A DNA stretch of 64,000 nt from contig CAYLLB010000010.1 of the NCBI GenBank assembly GCA_964384215.1, positions 1 through 64,000 on the forward strand. The letters run 5' to 3'. Below the pieces are notes generated by a model. It saw only the letters and a program-made list of their open reading frames with translations. It ran no database searches and was not told the origin of the DNA. The position numbers and the translations under genes were made by a program. This DNA is from JAJFUV01 sp964384215. GTDB lineage: Bacteria; Acidobacteriota; Terriglobia; Bryobacterales; Bryobacteraceae. Positions 1-8,772 of this stretch are shown here, piece after piece; the stretch's first letter is position 1, and the number at the start of each line of letters is the position of its first letter.

Positions 1-146
1 CCATTCAATGTATTTCTTCCCTTAACTCGCTGTCTCACTTTTGGGGTTCACTCCACACTTCCCCTCCCCCCTCTCTTATTGAGTAGGCGTACAAACTCCC
101 GCAAAGGTTATCCGCTGTGAGAGCCGCTCGAAAAGGGTGGGCGCGA

Positions 147-152
147 TAGAAT
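147..152 (+). promoter_or_regulatory. Putative -10 element (TAGAAT) for the S9 peptidase gene
   Basis: TAGAAT lies 7 nt before the ATG at 160, a spacing that would place the transcription start at or next to the start codon. No Shine-Dalgarno sequence separates the two. No good -35 hexamer is visible. The rest of 1-159 shows no gene that I can support. Confidence 0.35.
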
Positions 153-159
153 CGAGGAT

Positions 160-2187
160 ATGTCCCGCCTTTTGCTGTTGTCTTTGGCTGCCGCGTTCAC
201 CCTGGGGGCGCAGAAACTGCCGTTCGACGCGCAGGCTCTGTTGAGCCTGGCACGCATCGGCGATCCTCAGGTTTCTCCTGATGGGAAGACGGTGGCCTTC
301 ACGGTTCAAACGATCGACGTACCCGCGAACACCAAACCGGTGCAAATCTATGTAGTGCCGCTCAGCGGCGGCGCACCCAGGCAGATCACGCACGAAGGGT
401 CCTCCAATACCAACCCGCGCTGGTCGCCGGATTCCAAGATGATCTACTTCGTCTCCAACCGGAGCGGTAGTTCGCAGATCTGGTCGATGGATGCCAGCGG
501 CGGGAGCGCCCGGCAGCTCACCAGCCTTTCGACCGAAGCCGATGGCGTGCTGGTTTCCCCCGACGGAAAGAACCTTGTTTTCACCAGCGAAGTCTACCCC
601 GAGTGCACCGACGACGCCTGCAACAAAAGGAAGATTGAAGACGAGCGCGCTTCGAAAGTGAAGGCGCGCACGTACACTTCCCTGCTCTACCGGCATTGGA
701 CGCAATGGCAGGGCGCGCGCCGCAAGCATCTCATGTCGATGCCCGCCACAGGCGGCGCGGTGAAGGACTTGACGCCCGGCTCCCGCGATGTACCGCCTTT
801 CTCGTTAGACGGCGGCAGGGATTACGCTATCTCGCCGGACGGTGCCGAGGTCTGCTTCGTGATGAATACCGACGAAGATCTCGCCACCAGCACGAATTCC
901 GATCTGTATGTGGTTCCGATCGGCGGAGGCGAGACGCGTAAGATCACGAGTAACCCCGCGGCTGACAACGGCCCGGTCTATTCGCCCGACGGCAAGTACT
1001 TGGCCTGGCGCGCGCAGTCCAGGGCGGGCTATGAGAGCGACCGTTGGCGACTGATCGTAATGGAGCGCGCCACAGGGAAGGTCAACAACCCGACGGAGAC
1101 TTTGGACCGGTCTGTCGGCTCGATCGCCTGGACGCCGGATTCGACGCGCCTGGTCTTCGCCATGGAGGACCGCGGGCGCAGCGTGTTTCAGATGATTCCC
1201 GCCACCGGCGGTGGTGCCCGCACCATCGTGAGCGGCGCAAGCCAATTGGACGACCCGCAGTTCACACCCGACGGCAAGACGCTGGTCTATACCGCGCATA
1301 GCGGTTCTCACCCGGCCGAGATTTACAGCGCCGCCTCCGCCGGCGGGGCGCCCACCGAGATGACGCATCTGAATGACGCCGTGTTCGAAAAGTATCATCT
1401 CGGCGCGCTCGAGGAATTCGAAGTGGAGGGCGCCGAAAAAGCGCGCGTAAGCACTTTCCTGCTGAAGCCTTACGGCTTCCAGGCGAATAAGAAATACCCG
1501 GTCCTGTTTTTGATCCACGGAGGGCCGCAAGGCGCCTGGGGTGAAAGCTGGACCTACCGCTGGAACGCGCAGGTTTTCGCCGCCGCCGGTTATGTCGTGG
1601 TGATGCCGAATCCGCGCGGCTCCACCGGTTACGGGCAGCGTTTCACCGACGAGATCAACGGCGATTGGGGCGGCAAGGCGGCGGACGACATCATGGCCGT
1701 GGCCGACTACGTGGCGAAGCAGCCTTACGCCGACGCAAACCGTATGGCCGCGGCCGGCGGCTCCTACGGCGGTTACATGGTGAACTGGTTGCTGGGCCAC
1801 ACGGTCCGCTTCAAGGCTTTTGTTTCACACGCGGGAGTCTATGATCTGCGGAGCATGTTCGGCGAAACCGAGGAGTTGTGGTTCCCCCTGTGGGAATTCC
1901 GCAACACACCGTGGGGAGACCCGGAGATGTACGCCAAGTGGTCGCCCAGTTTCTATGCCAAGGAATTCAGAACGCCCACGCTGGTCATCCACGGCGAACT
2001 GGACTTCCGCGTCCCGTTCGGGCAGGGGCTGCAACTGTTTACCGCACTGAAAATGAACAAGGTTCCGGCGAAGTTGTTGGTATTTCCGGACGAGGGGCAC
2101 TGGATTCAGAAACCGCAGAACAGCCTCCTGTGGTATCGGACATTCCTGGATTGGATCGGGGAGTGGACCAAGCCCCCGGCTAAGTAA
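160..2187 (+). CDS. Secreted S9-family prolyl oligopeptidase-like serine peptidase
   Basis: A 675-residue exported alpha/beta-hydrolase peptidase of family S9 (DPP IV/acylaminoacyl-peptidase type). A signal peptide covers about residues 1-17 (MSRLLLLSLAAAFTLGAQ). Residues about 30-400 are a WD40/TolB-like beta-propeller with repeated SPDGK/TPDGK blades, and about 430-675 is the catalytic domain. The nucleophile is Ser535 in GGSYGG, the acid Asp615 in GELDFRVPF and the base His647 in DEGHW, so the triad is intact. It probably trims short peptides in the periplasm. A gene for a second secreted serine peptidase (S10) follows 14 nt later on the same strand, which suggests a peptide-scavenging pair. 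The start gives a clean signal peptide. Family assignment is secure; substrate is not known. Confidence 0.93.
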   Translation: MSRLLLLSLAAAFTLGAQKLPFDAQALLSLARIGDPQVSPDGKTVAFTVQTIDVPANTKPVQIYVVPLSGGAPRQITHEGSSNTNPRWSPDSKMIYFVSNRSGSSQIWSMDASGGSARQLTSLSTEADGVLVSPDGKNLVFTSEVYPECTDDACNKRKIEDERASKVKARTYTSLLYRHWTQWQGARRKHLMSMPATGGAVKDLTPGSRDVPPFSLDGGRDYAISPDGAEVCFVMNTDEDLATSTNSDLYVVPIGGGETRKITSNPAADNGPVYSPDGKYLAWRAQSRAGYESDRWRLIVMERATGKVNNPTETLDRSVGSIAWTPDSTRLVFAMEDRGRSVFQMIPATGGGARTIVSGASQLDDPQFTPDGKTLVYTAHSGSHPAEIYSAASAGGAPTEMTHLNDAVFEKYHLGALEEFEVEGAEKARVSTFLLKPYGFQANKKYPVLFLIHGGPQGAWGESWTYRWNAQVFAAAGYVVVMPNPRGSTGYGQRFTDEINGDWGGKAADDIMAVADYVAKQPYADANRMAAAGGSYGGYMVNWLLGHTVRFKAFVSHAGVYDLRSMFGETEELWFPLWEFRNTPWGDPEMYAKWSPSFYAKEFRTPTLVIHGELDFRVPFGQGLQLFTALKMNKVPAKLLVFPDEGHWIQKPQNSLLWYRTFLDWIGEWTKPPAK

Positions 2188-2201
2188 GAAAGATGGTTCT
2201 C

Positions 2202-3692
2202 ATGAGACGCATCCTGTTGTTGCCCGCCGTATCGCTCGGCCTTCTGGCGCAAGCGCCGGAAGCGAAGCCCGTCGCGCCCGCCGCAGCCGCGGCCGAGGAA
2301 AAACCGGTCGTGACAAAACACCAGATCACAGCCGGGAATCGCACTCTGGCTTACACGGTAACGGCCGGAATGATGCCCATCATGAATCCGGCCGGCGAGA
2401 CTGAAGCCGACGTTTTCTTTATCGCCTATACGCTGGACAACGCGGGCCCCGCCGCGAAGCGCCCGCTGATGTTTTCGTTCAACGGAGGGCCGGGGTCCTC
2501 GTCGGTGTGGCTTCATCTGGGGGCACTGGGACCAAAACGCGTCAAGATGCGCGAAGACGGCTCCATGCCCGCCCCGCCTTTTGAGCTGGTCGACAACGAA
2601 TACACCTGGCTGGGGGAAACGGATCTGGTGTTTATCGACCCGGTGGGGACCGGCTACAGCCGCCCGCGCAAGGCTGACCTCGGCAAGAAGTTCTGGAGTG
2701 TTCAGGGCGACATCCAGAGCGTGGGCGAGTTTATCCGTATGTACCTCACGCGCTACGAGCGCTGGACCTCGCCGCTGTTCCTGGTGGGGGAGAGTTACGG
2801 CACGACGCGCGCCGCGGGCTTGGCCGGGCATCTCATCGACAAGGGCATCGCTTTCAACGGCATCGTGTTGGTCAGTTCAATCCTGAATTTTCAGACCGCG
2901 CGCTTTGCCAAGGGGAACGACTTGCCGTACGTCCTGTTCCTGCCGGCCTACACCGCCACTGCCTGGTATCACAAGAAACTGCCCGCGGATCTCCAGGCCG
3001 ACTTTCACAAGGCTTTGAGCGAGGCCGAACAATGGGCGGAAGGACCGTATGCCGAGGCCCTCGCCAGGGGAGACCGGCTCGGGGCAATCCAGCGCCAGGG
3101 CGTAATCGATAAGCTAAACCGCCTGACCGGACTCAACAAGCGCTATATCGCGCAGTGCAACTTGCGGATCGAGATTGAGCATTTCTGCAAGGAATTGCTA
3201 CGGGACCGCGGCCGGACAGTCGGCCGCCTTGACAGCCGTTTCCTGGGTTTAGATGGGTCCGGCGTGTCCGAGACACCGGACTTCGACCCGACTATGTCCA
3301 TCATCTATCCGCCGTATACGACGACCTTCAATCAGTATGTCCGGACGGCACTCGGATACAAGACGGACCGCACATATAACATCCTGGGAGGCGTCGACCG
3401 CTGGGAATTCGGCCCTGGCTACGCCGATACCAGCGAAGCGCTGCGCAGCGCCTTTGCGAAGAACCCGTACATGAAGCTATTTGTGGCCTCCGGATATTTT
3501 GACTTGGCGACGCCTTACTTCGCCACCCAGTACACCTTGAGCCACATGGGACTCGATGAAAGCTTGCGCGGGAACGTGACGACGGCCAACTACGAGGCCG
3601 GACATATGATGTACCTCCATGCGAAGTCGCTCGAGAAGCTGAAATCGGAGGTTGCCGGCTTTGTGAAGGGAGCTCTGGGAAAGAATCTCTGA
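2202..3692 (+). CDS. Secreted S10-family serine carboxypeptidase
   Basis: A serine carboxypeptidase of family S10 that removes C-terminal residues from peptides outside the cytoplasm. A signal peptide is seen at MRRILLLPAVSLGLLAQ. Numbering from the upstream ATG at 2193, the nucleophile is Ser201 in GESYGT, the acid Asp437 in SGYFDLATP and the base His471 in EAGHMM; FNGGPGSSS is the family oxyanion-hole motif. Both ATGs (2193 and 2202) are in frame; 2202 is preferred because it begins the signal peptide directly with Met-Arg-Arg, but neither has a clear ribosome site. It follows the S9 peptidase by 14 nt and is probably co-transcribed. Bacterial S10 enzymes of this length (about 500 aa) are common in Acidobacteria and Planctomycetes. 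Confidence 0.92.
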   Translation: MRRILLLPAVSLGLLAQAPEAKPVAPAAAAAEEKPVVTKHQITAGNRTLAYTVTAGMMPIMNPAGETEADVFFIAYTLDNAGPAAKRPLMFSFNGGPGSSSVWLHLGALGPKRVKMREDGSMPAPPFELVDNEYTWLGETDLVFIDPVGTGYSRPRKADLGKKFWSVQGDIQSVGEFIRMYLTRYERWTSPLFLVGESYGTTRAAGLAGHLIDKGIAFNGIVLVSSILNFQTARFAKGNDLPYVLFLPAYTATAWYHKKLPADLQADFHKALSEAEQWAEGPYAEALARGDRLGAIQRQGVIDKLNRLTGLNKRYIAQCNLRIEIEHFCKELLRDRGRTVGRLDSRFLGLDGSGVSETPDFDPTMSIIYPPYTTTFNQYVRTALGYKTDRTYNILGGVDRWEFGPGYADTSEALRSAFAKNPYMKLFVASGYFDLATPYFATQYTLSHMGLDESLRGNVTTANYEAGHMMYLHAKSLEKLKSEVAGFVKGALGKNL

Positions 3693-3716
3693 GGGGCGTG
3701 CGCCAGGCACCGCCCC
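3693..3716. terminator. Possible hairpin between convergent S10 and csp genes
   Basis: GGGGCGTGC and GCACCGCCCC form a stem with one bulged C in the 38-bp gap between two convergent genes. Neither strand has a U-tract after it, so an intrinsic terminator is only possible, not shown. Confidence 0.3.
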
Positions 3717-3730
3717 CCCGGTTGCGAATG

Positions 3731-3934
3731 TTAGGCCAACTCGACTTGGTCGGCTTGCAGGCCCTTCGGGCCCCGCTTGACGACAAAACTCACTCTGGCG
3801 CCTTCTTCCAGGGAGCGATAGCCGCTGGCCTGGATGGCGCTGAAGTGGACGAAAACGTCTTCGCCGTTGTCGCGTTGGATGAACCCAAATCCTTTGGCGG
3901 CGTTGAACCACTTCACCGTGCCGGTTTCTTTCAT
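3731..3934 (-). CDS. Cold-shock domain protein (CspA family)
   Basis: A 67-residue single cold-shock domain, the usual length. RNP1 (KGFGFIQ, about 14-20) and RNP2 (DVFVHFSAI, about 26-34) are intact, so it should bind single-stranded RNA/DNA and act as an RNA chaperone. AGGAGA (3944-3949, read on the minus strand) lies about 9 nt before the ATG, one of the better ribosome sites in the window. The gene is divergent from a TonB-family gene, with 274 bp between the starts; much of that could be the long 5' untranslated leader typical of csp genes. A TTGACC hexamer further upstream could be a -35 box, but no convincing -10 follows. Whether it is cold-induced or constitutive cannot be read here. 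Confidence 0.95.
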   Translation of the reverse strand: MKETGTVKWFNAAKGFGFIQRDNGEDVFVHFSAIQASGYRSLEEGARVSFVVKRGPKGLQADQVELA

Positions 3935-4118
3935 GTACTCTTTTCTCCTAGTGTTACTGCAATTCGAGCCCTGTGCTGGCCTGAAGACACTGCGACCCGC
4001 TCTTGGATGTGATTCGGAGATGCAGTCGCGGATGGGTCAAACGTTTGGCAGGATTCTCAAATGCTACTTTAGGCTAGCATGTCCAGCTGAAGAATGCAAA
4101 TCGGGCATAGAACTGATG

Positions 4119-4127
4119 TGCTACAAT
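4119..4127 (+). promoter_or_regulatory. Extended -10 promoter (TGcTACAAT) for the TonB-like gene
   Basis: TGnTACAAT is an extended -10 element; transcription would start near 4134. No -35 is evident, as is usual for extended -10 promoters. It lies in the gap divergent from the cold-shock gene. Confidence 0.45.
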
Positions 4128-4208
4128 TTTCCATAGAGGAACGGCGGAGTTGTGTGCAACCACCGCGGCTCCGATCTCGTCATATCAGGTAGAGAACCAC
4201 GCACAATC

Positions 4209-5237
4209 ATGGCTGAGCAAGAGCAGATAAGGGCCAACGCGGCGGTTGATGCCCAAACGGGGCTGCCAGATGCGCGAGATCCAGACATCCACTTGCAGCA
4301 TCTGCTGTCAATAGAAGTCGAGAAGCCGTGGTTAGCGTCGTTTCTGCAAAACCTCAAAGACACTATCAGCCCTCCCAAGCTGCCTCCTCTGGTGGTAACC
4401 TCCAAACCCGTTGCTGTAAAAGATGTTTGGGGTGTTTTCGGGGACCATCGCAAGAGCGCGGGCCTTTCCAGTGTGCTGCTGCACGCCGGAGTCGTGGTGC
4501 TGCTGTTCACGGTCGCCAGCCACCCCACTGTGAATAAGAAGCTGGGCGAGGCGGTGAGCTTGATCGCCCCTGTCGATCTGGCGCCTTACCTTCCGCAGCA
4601 GCCCAAGCCGAACCCGATGGGCGGCGGCGGCGGTGGAGGGGATCGCTCTCCGTTGCCCGCAAGCAAGGGCCGGCTTCCGAAGGTTGCACCCAGGCAGTTC
4701 ACGCCGCCCACCGCGGTTTACAACAACTTGAATCCGAAGCTGACGATGGATCCCACCATCATCGCTCCCCCGGATGTAAACCTCCCGAACGTGAATATGG
4801 CGCAGTACGGTGATCCTCTCGGCAAGTACGGACCTCCTTCGAACGGTCCCGGTTCGGGCGGTGGAATTGGATCCGGTTCAGGCGGGGGCGTAGGCTCCGG
4901 CCGCGGTCCCGGCTTTGGCCCCGGCGAAGGCGGGGGCTATGGTGGCGGCGCTTACCGCATCGGCGGTGGTGTTTCCGCGCCCTCGGTCGTTTTCAAGGTC
5001 GAACCGGAGTACTCCGAGGAGGCCCGCAAAGCGAAGTTTCAGGGATCGGTGTTGCTGTCCATCATCGTGGATCCCTCTGGAAAACCCCGCGATGTCCGGG
5101 TGATCCGCACCTGCGGCCTGGGCTTGGACGAGAAGGCGGTTGAAGCCGTCATGAAGTGGCGTTTCCGTCCCGGCCTGAAGGACGGCAAGCCGGTGCCTGT
5201 GGCCGCCACGGTGGAAGTGAATTTCCGTCTGTTGTAA
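4209..5237 (+). CDS. TonB-family protein with Gly-rich linker and long cytoplasmic N-terminus
   Basis: Residue numbers are from the ATG at 4209 (342 aa). About 1-85 are hydrophilic and probably cytoplasmic, a single membrane segment follows (SSVLLHAGVVVLLFTVA), then a 120-residue periplasmic linker rich in Gly with Pro, and finally a TonB C-terminal domain (about 255-342; PEYSEEARKAKFQGSVLLSI ... KWRFRPG). The family transmits energy from ExbB/ExbD to outer-membrane transporters, but here the classic Pro-Lys linker is replaced by Gly/Ser repeats and the N-terminal anchor is not the short type that contacts ExbB. No exbB/exbD is adjacent; a separate set lies at 8773-11407. A GTG at 4152 could add 19 residues, but GGAG sits too close to it. 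The role as an energy transducer is therefore inferred only. Confidence 0.82.
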   Translation: MAEQEQIRANAAVDAQTGLPDARDPDIHLQHLLSIEVEKPWLASFLQNLKDTISPPKLPPLVVTSKPVAVKDVWGVFGDHRKSAGLSSVLLHAGVVVLLFTVASHPTVNKKLGEAVSLIAPVDLAPYLPQQPKPNPMGGGGGGGDRSPLPASKGRLPKVAPRQFTPPTAVYNNLNPKLTMDPTIIAPPDVNLPNVNMAQYGDPLGKYGPPSNGPGSGGGIGSGSGGGVGSGRGPGFGPGEGGGYGGGAYRIGGGVSAPSVVFKVEPEYSEEARKAKFQGSVLLSIIVDPSGKPRDVRVIRTCGLGLDEKAVEAVMKWRFRPGLKDGKPVPVAATVEVNFRLL

Positions 5238-5265
5238 GCCGGACCGAATTCCTCGAAGGGTCGCC

Positions 5266-5595
5266 TCAGGCTTGAGGTGGCTTGCACTCCTTACAGGGAC
5301 AGATTTCCCGGAAGTAGTCGTAAGAGTAGATCCCCGCATTGTGGCCGTCGTTCCAGTGAATCCGGATCGCGTACTGGCCGATGGGCTCGACTTTTTCCAT
5401 CCTTAGTCTCGGCTTGTAGAGCTGCAACGGATTCGGAGGCGTCGAGGCATCGGCGTGCGCTTCCGCACAAGTGGCGCAGGGGCAATGGTCTCTCAGGTAC
5501 TGCAACGAGTATTCGCTGTGATGGCCGTCCTTCCAGTCGATCTTGATTCCGCTGGATTTGGCGATGGCAATGTGTTCGGGATCAGTTTGACGCAT
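5266..5595 (-). CDS. DUF971 domain protein (gamma-butyrobetaine hydroxylase N-terminal-like)
   Basis: A 109-residue single-domain DUF971 protein. Visible hallmarks are HSEYSLQYLRDHCPCATC near residues 30-45 and a C-terminal CPCKEC, giving two Cys clusters that could bind a metal or an Fe-S cluster, and the W-x-DGH motifs. In eukaryotes this domain is the N-terminal part of gamma-butyrobetaine hydroxylase; free-standing bacterial versions are often tied to Fe-S metabolism, a link I recall but cannot test here. It starts 11 nt after the rel stop codon and is the last gene of the long tgt-to-rel cluster, so it is probably co-transcribed. Molecular function is unknown. Confidence 0.85.
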   Translation of the reverse strand: MRQTDPEHIAIAKSSGIKIDWKDGHHSEYSLQYLRDHCPCATCAEAHADASTPPNPLQLYKPRLRMEKVEPIGQYAIRIHWNDGHNAGIYSYDYFREICPCKECKPPQA

Positions 5596-5606
5596 GGTCC
5601 AGGATA

Positions 5607-7838
5607 TTATTGAATGCGTTCGATGTCGCGCACACCAGAAACGCGGCGCATGGCGGAGGAAATCCGTTCAAGCTGCTTCTTGTCGCGGATCTCAACCGTC
5701 ATTTCAACCACCGCGCCTTCGGCCCCCTTCCCGTCGTCGGGACGGGCCTCCAACGTTCGGATGTTGCAGTCCTCGCTGAACAGAATGGAAGTGATCTGGT
5801 TGAGCATACCGGGGCGGTCGTCCGTGTAGACGATGATCCGCACGTCGAACGCTTCGTGCACGGCGCGCCCCCATTCGACGTCGATCTTGCGCTCAGCCTC
5901 ATAGAAGAGGTTCTGAACGTTGGGGCAGGCGGCAGAATGTACAGCCACGCCCTTGCCCCGCGTGATGTAGCCGACGATCTTTTCACCGCGGATAGGATTG
6001 CAGCACTTGGCGCGGTATACGAGCAGGTCATCGGCTCCCTTCACCCTGATGGCCAAGTCTGACGTGCCGGCACCCGCCGGCACGCCGGCCGGAGGAGCCG
6101 CCACCTTGACCGGCTCGGGCTGGGGCTCCATCTGCACCTGGCCGGGGGCCGCCTTCTGCAGCACCTGCCGTGGCGAATACTTGCCGTAGCCCAGAGCGGC
6201 GTACAACTCATCGGTCTTGCTGTAGCCGTATTCACCCGCAACGCCCTCGAGATCGCCCTTGGTGATCTTGCTGAGCTGCACGCCCAGGCGGCGCGCCTCC
6301 TTCTCGAGCAGTTTCTGGCCGATGTCGATAGCCTTGGCGCGCTCGGTGGTGCTTATAACGTGCTTGATCTTATTGCGCGCGCGCGACGTCTTCACCAGCG
6401 CCAGCCAGTCGCGGCTGGGCAAATGGCCGGGCTGGGTCAGGATCTCGACGATGTCGCCGTTGTGCAGCGTGTAACGTAACGGAACGATGCGCCCGTTCAC
6501 CTTGGCGCCGATGCAAGTGTGCCCGACGTCGCTGTGGATCGCGTAAGCGAAGTCCAGCGGCGTCGCATCGCGCGGCAGGACAATGACCTTACCTCGGGGG
6601 GTGAAAGCGTAGACCTCCTCGGGATAGAGGTCCACTTTCAGCGTCGCCAGGAAGTCTCCCGGGTCGCGCATCTCGCGCTGCCATTCGACCAGCTGCCGAA
6701 GCCAGGCAATCCGCTGGTCGTCTACCGCGGGCCCGCGCTTGCCCTCCTTGTACTTCCAATGCGCCGCGATGCCCTCTTCCGCCATGCGGTGCATCTCTTC
6801 CGTGCGGATCTGGACCTCGAACGACACGCCGTTCGGCCCCATCACCGACGTGTGCAACGACTGGTACAGGTTCGGCCTCGGGATGGCGATGAAATCCTTG
6901 ATCCGCCCGGGAATCGGGTGCCACTCGTTGTGAATCACACCCAACGCGGCATAGCAGTTCTTCACCGAATCGGTCACGATGCGCATGGCCAACAGGTCGT
7001 AAACCTGATCCACGGTGATCTTCTGCTTCTTAAGCTTCTGATACACCGAGTAGGCTCGTTTCACGCGCCCCTCCACGCGCGCGGGAATCCCTTCGGCTCG
7101 GAGCTTCTCCTCCACGGCGTGCTGAACCTCTGCGAGGAACGCCTCGTTCGCCACCCGCTTCGATTCGAGTTGCGCCGCCAGCTCCTTATACTCCTCCGGG
7201 TGGAGGTAACAAAAGGCCAGGTCTTCAAGCTCCCCACGGACCTTGCCCATTCCCAGCCGGTGGGCGATAGGCGCATAAATGTCGATGGTTTCCTGCGCGA
7301 TGCGTTCCTGTTTCTCACGCGGCAGGTATCCCAGCGTCCGCACGTTGTGCAGGCGGTCGGCCAGCTTCACCAGGATGACGCGGATGTCGTCCACCATGGC
7401 CAGCAGCATTTTGCGGACACTCTCCGCTTGCCGCTGCTCACTGGAGTAGAAGTTCAGCTTTCCCAGCTTCGTGACCCCATCCACGCATCGCGCCACGTCC
7501 GGACCGAAGTTCTTCCGAAGATCCTCTACCGTGACGCCGCAGTCCTCCACCACGTCGTGCAACAGGGCCGATTCCAGGCACACCTGATCCATTTGCATAT
7601 CGGCCAACACCTGGGCCACGTGCAAAGGATGAACGATGTAGGGCTCGCCGGATTCCCGTCTCTGCCCCGTGTGGCTACGCACAGCGAAGGCAAAGACTTT
7701 GTCGAGACGGTTGAGGTCGTCCTGGGGGCGAAGCGTCCGGACTGTATCCCTCAAAGCGCGATACAGTTTCTCCACGGCGGGGTCCGTGGAGACGCCGGCT
7801 TCCGACGCTGCTACCGCCTCAGGAGAGTCCGATGACAT
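5607..7838 (-). CDS. rel: Bifunctional (p)ppGpp synthetase/hydrolase (Rel/SpoT)
   Basis: A 743-residue long RelA-SpoT homologue that makes and degrades the alarmone (p)ppGpp. In order: HD hydrolase domain (HPLHVAQ ... LLHDVVED, catalytic HDxxED intact), synthetase domain (GRIKDFIAIPRPNLYQSLHT ... FEVQIRT), TGS domain (VYAFTPRGKVIVLPRDATPL), a helical/zinc-finger stretch with CCNPI, and a C-terminal ACT domain. The RxKD signature (RIKD) marks a bifunctional rather than synthetase-only enzyme. The frame is open to an ATG at 7877, but a perfect TATAAT overlaps that region, so the ATG at 7838 (MSSDSPEAV) is preferred. It follows the TPR lipoprotein gene and ends 11 nt before DUF971. Confidence 0.95.
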   Translation of the reverse strand: MSSDSPEAVAASEAGVSTDPAVEKLYRALRDTVRTLRPQDDLNRLDKVFAFAVRSHTGQRRESGEPYIVHPLHVAQVLADMQMDQVCLESALLHDVVEDCGVTVEDLRKNFGPDVARCVDGVTKLGKLNFYSSEQRQAESVRKMLLAMVDDIRVILVKLADRLHNVRTLGYLPREKQERIAQETIDIYAPIAHRLGMGKVRGELEDLAFCYLHPEEYKELAAQLESKRVANEAFLAEVQHAVEEKLRAEGIPARVEGRVKRAYSVYQKLKKQKITVDQVYDLLAMRIVTDSVKNCYAALGVIHNEWHPIPGRIKDFIAIPRPNLYQSLHTSVMGPNGVSFEVQIRTEEMHRMAEEGIAAHWKYKEGKRGPAVDDQRIAWLRQLVEWQREMRDPGDFLATLKVDLYPEEVYAFTPRGKVIVLPRDATPLDFAYAIHSDVGHTCIGAKVNGRIVPLRYTLHNGDIVEILTQPGHLPSRDWLALVKTSRARNKIKHVISTTERAKAIDIGQKLLEKEARRLGVQLSKITKGDLEGVAGEYGYSKTDELYAALGYGKYSPRQVLQKAAPGQVQMEPQPEPVKVAAPPAGVPAGAGTSDLAIRVKGADDLLVYRAKCCNPIRGEKIVGYITRGKGVAVHSAACPNVQNLFYEAERKIDVEWGRAVHEAFDVRIIVYTDDRPGMLNQITSILFSEDCNIRTLEARPDDGKGAEGAVVEMTVEIRDKKQLERISSAMRRVSGVRDIERIQ

Positions 7839-7875
7839 GAAGACACGATGGGCGGCATGGCCGCCGCCCATCTCC

Positions 7876-7881
7876 ATTATA
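7876..7881 (-). promoter_or_regulatory. Consensus -10 hexamer (TATAAT) upstream of rel
   Basis: A perfect TATAAT in the gap between the TPR lipoprotein gene and rel. It would give rel an internal promoter starting near 7869, independent of the upstream tgt-sec-ton genes. No -35 box or ribosome site is obvious, so transcription from it is unproven. Confidence 0.35.
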
Positions 7882-7898
7882 GCGGAAGGACGGTAAAT

Positions 7899-8723
7899 CT
7901 ACTGTTGCGCAGGCTCGCTCGTAATGCCACCAGCGCCTGCCGGCATCCTGGCTGCCTTAACCTTCTTGGTCTCCAGGGCCTTCTGAACCCAGTTGTCCGC
8001 CACTTCGATTTCCTTCTTGTATGTCTCGGCGTCCGGAGCAAGGTCGGCCCGCTCGCGAATCAGAAGATTCATGTACGCCATTGCATCGTCGTATTCTTTG
8101 TCGATCTCAAGCGCCTTCTCGAGGCCCTTGATACCCTCTTCGATGACCTGACTGTACTCTTCTTGCAGCTTGGCAACCACCTTCTTATCCTTGATCGGAC
8201 CTGGGTCTTCCTGCTTCATACCCAGCTTGGCGCGTGCTGTCATCAGCGCGGGATACCACTTCGACCACGCAATGAAGCCCAGGCTGTAATATGCCTCTTT
8301 GTTCTTCGGATCGACCGCGATCTGCTTCTTGTACCAGTCGGCAGCTTCGTTGAACTGCTTCTGGTTCAATTTCAGCGAGGCGATGGAGGCAATCGCGACG
8401 GAGTTCGACGGGTCCTGCCTCAGCACTTCCAGGAACTGGTCTTCGGCGGCCTTCGCCATGCGGTTGTTCTCGGGAGAATCGGCTCCCGGGATATACTGCA
8501 TCATGTAAGCCGTCGCCAGATACAATCTCGCTGTCGTGAAGGTGGGGTCGAGGTCGACCGAGATCTTGAAATGCTCAACGGCCTCGGGATACTGGGCGTT
8601 TTTGAACGCTTGCACACCCTTGTTCAAATGGTCCCTCGCCTTAAGCCTTTCGCAGCCCGCCGAGAACATCACGAGCAGGCAGAGGCCAAAGCAGGCCGCA
8701 AGGAACAAAACTTTGCGCTTCAT
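7899..8723 (-). CDS. TPR-repeat lipoprotein
   Basis: A 274-residue lipoprotein with a type II signal peptide: MKRKVLFLAACFGLCLLVMF followed by the lipobox SAGC. The mature protein carries tetratricopeptide repeats between about 30 and 210 (for example EAVEHFKISVDLDP and EAADWYKKQIAVDPKNKEAYYSLG), a scaffold for protein-protein contacts. A good ribosome site (AGGAG) lies 7-8 nt before the ATG. It is encoded directly after exbB and the two exbD genes, so a role as a periplasmic partner of that Ton-like system is plausible, in the manner of YbgF/CpoB beside TolQRAB, but this is inference from position. Confidence 0.87.
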   Translation of the reverse strand: MKRKVLFLAACFGLCLLVMFSAGCERLKARDHLNKGVQAFKNAQYPEAVEHFKISVDLDPTFTTARLYLATAYMMQYIPGADSPENNRMAKAAEDQFLEVLRQDPSNSVAIASIASLKLNQKQFNEAADWYKKQIAVDPKNKEAYYSLGFIAWSKWYPALMTARAKLGMKQEDPGPIKDKKVVAKLQEEYSQVIEEGIKGLEKALEIDKEYDDAMAYMNLLIRERADLAPDAETYKKEIEVADNWVQKALETKKVKAARMPAGAGGITSEPAQQ

Positions 8724-8772
8724 ATAAGCTCCTGATTAGAACAGATTACCGTTGCAAGACGCAAGGCGGTCC

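Noticed and set aside
5238..5265. Small stem (CCTCA...TGAGG) between convergent genes as a terminator
   Set aside because: Only 5 bp, no U-tract, and it overlaps the DUF971 stop region.
6519..7835. 438-codon plus-strand frame antisense to rel
   Set aside because: No domains; composition (His, Arg, Val, Leu rich) is that of the reverse complement of a GC-rich gene.
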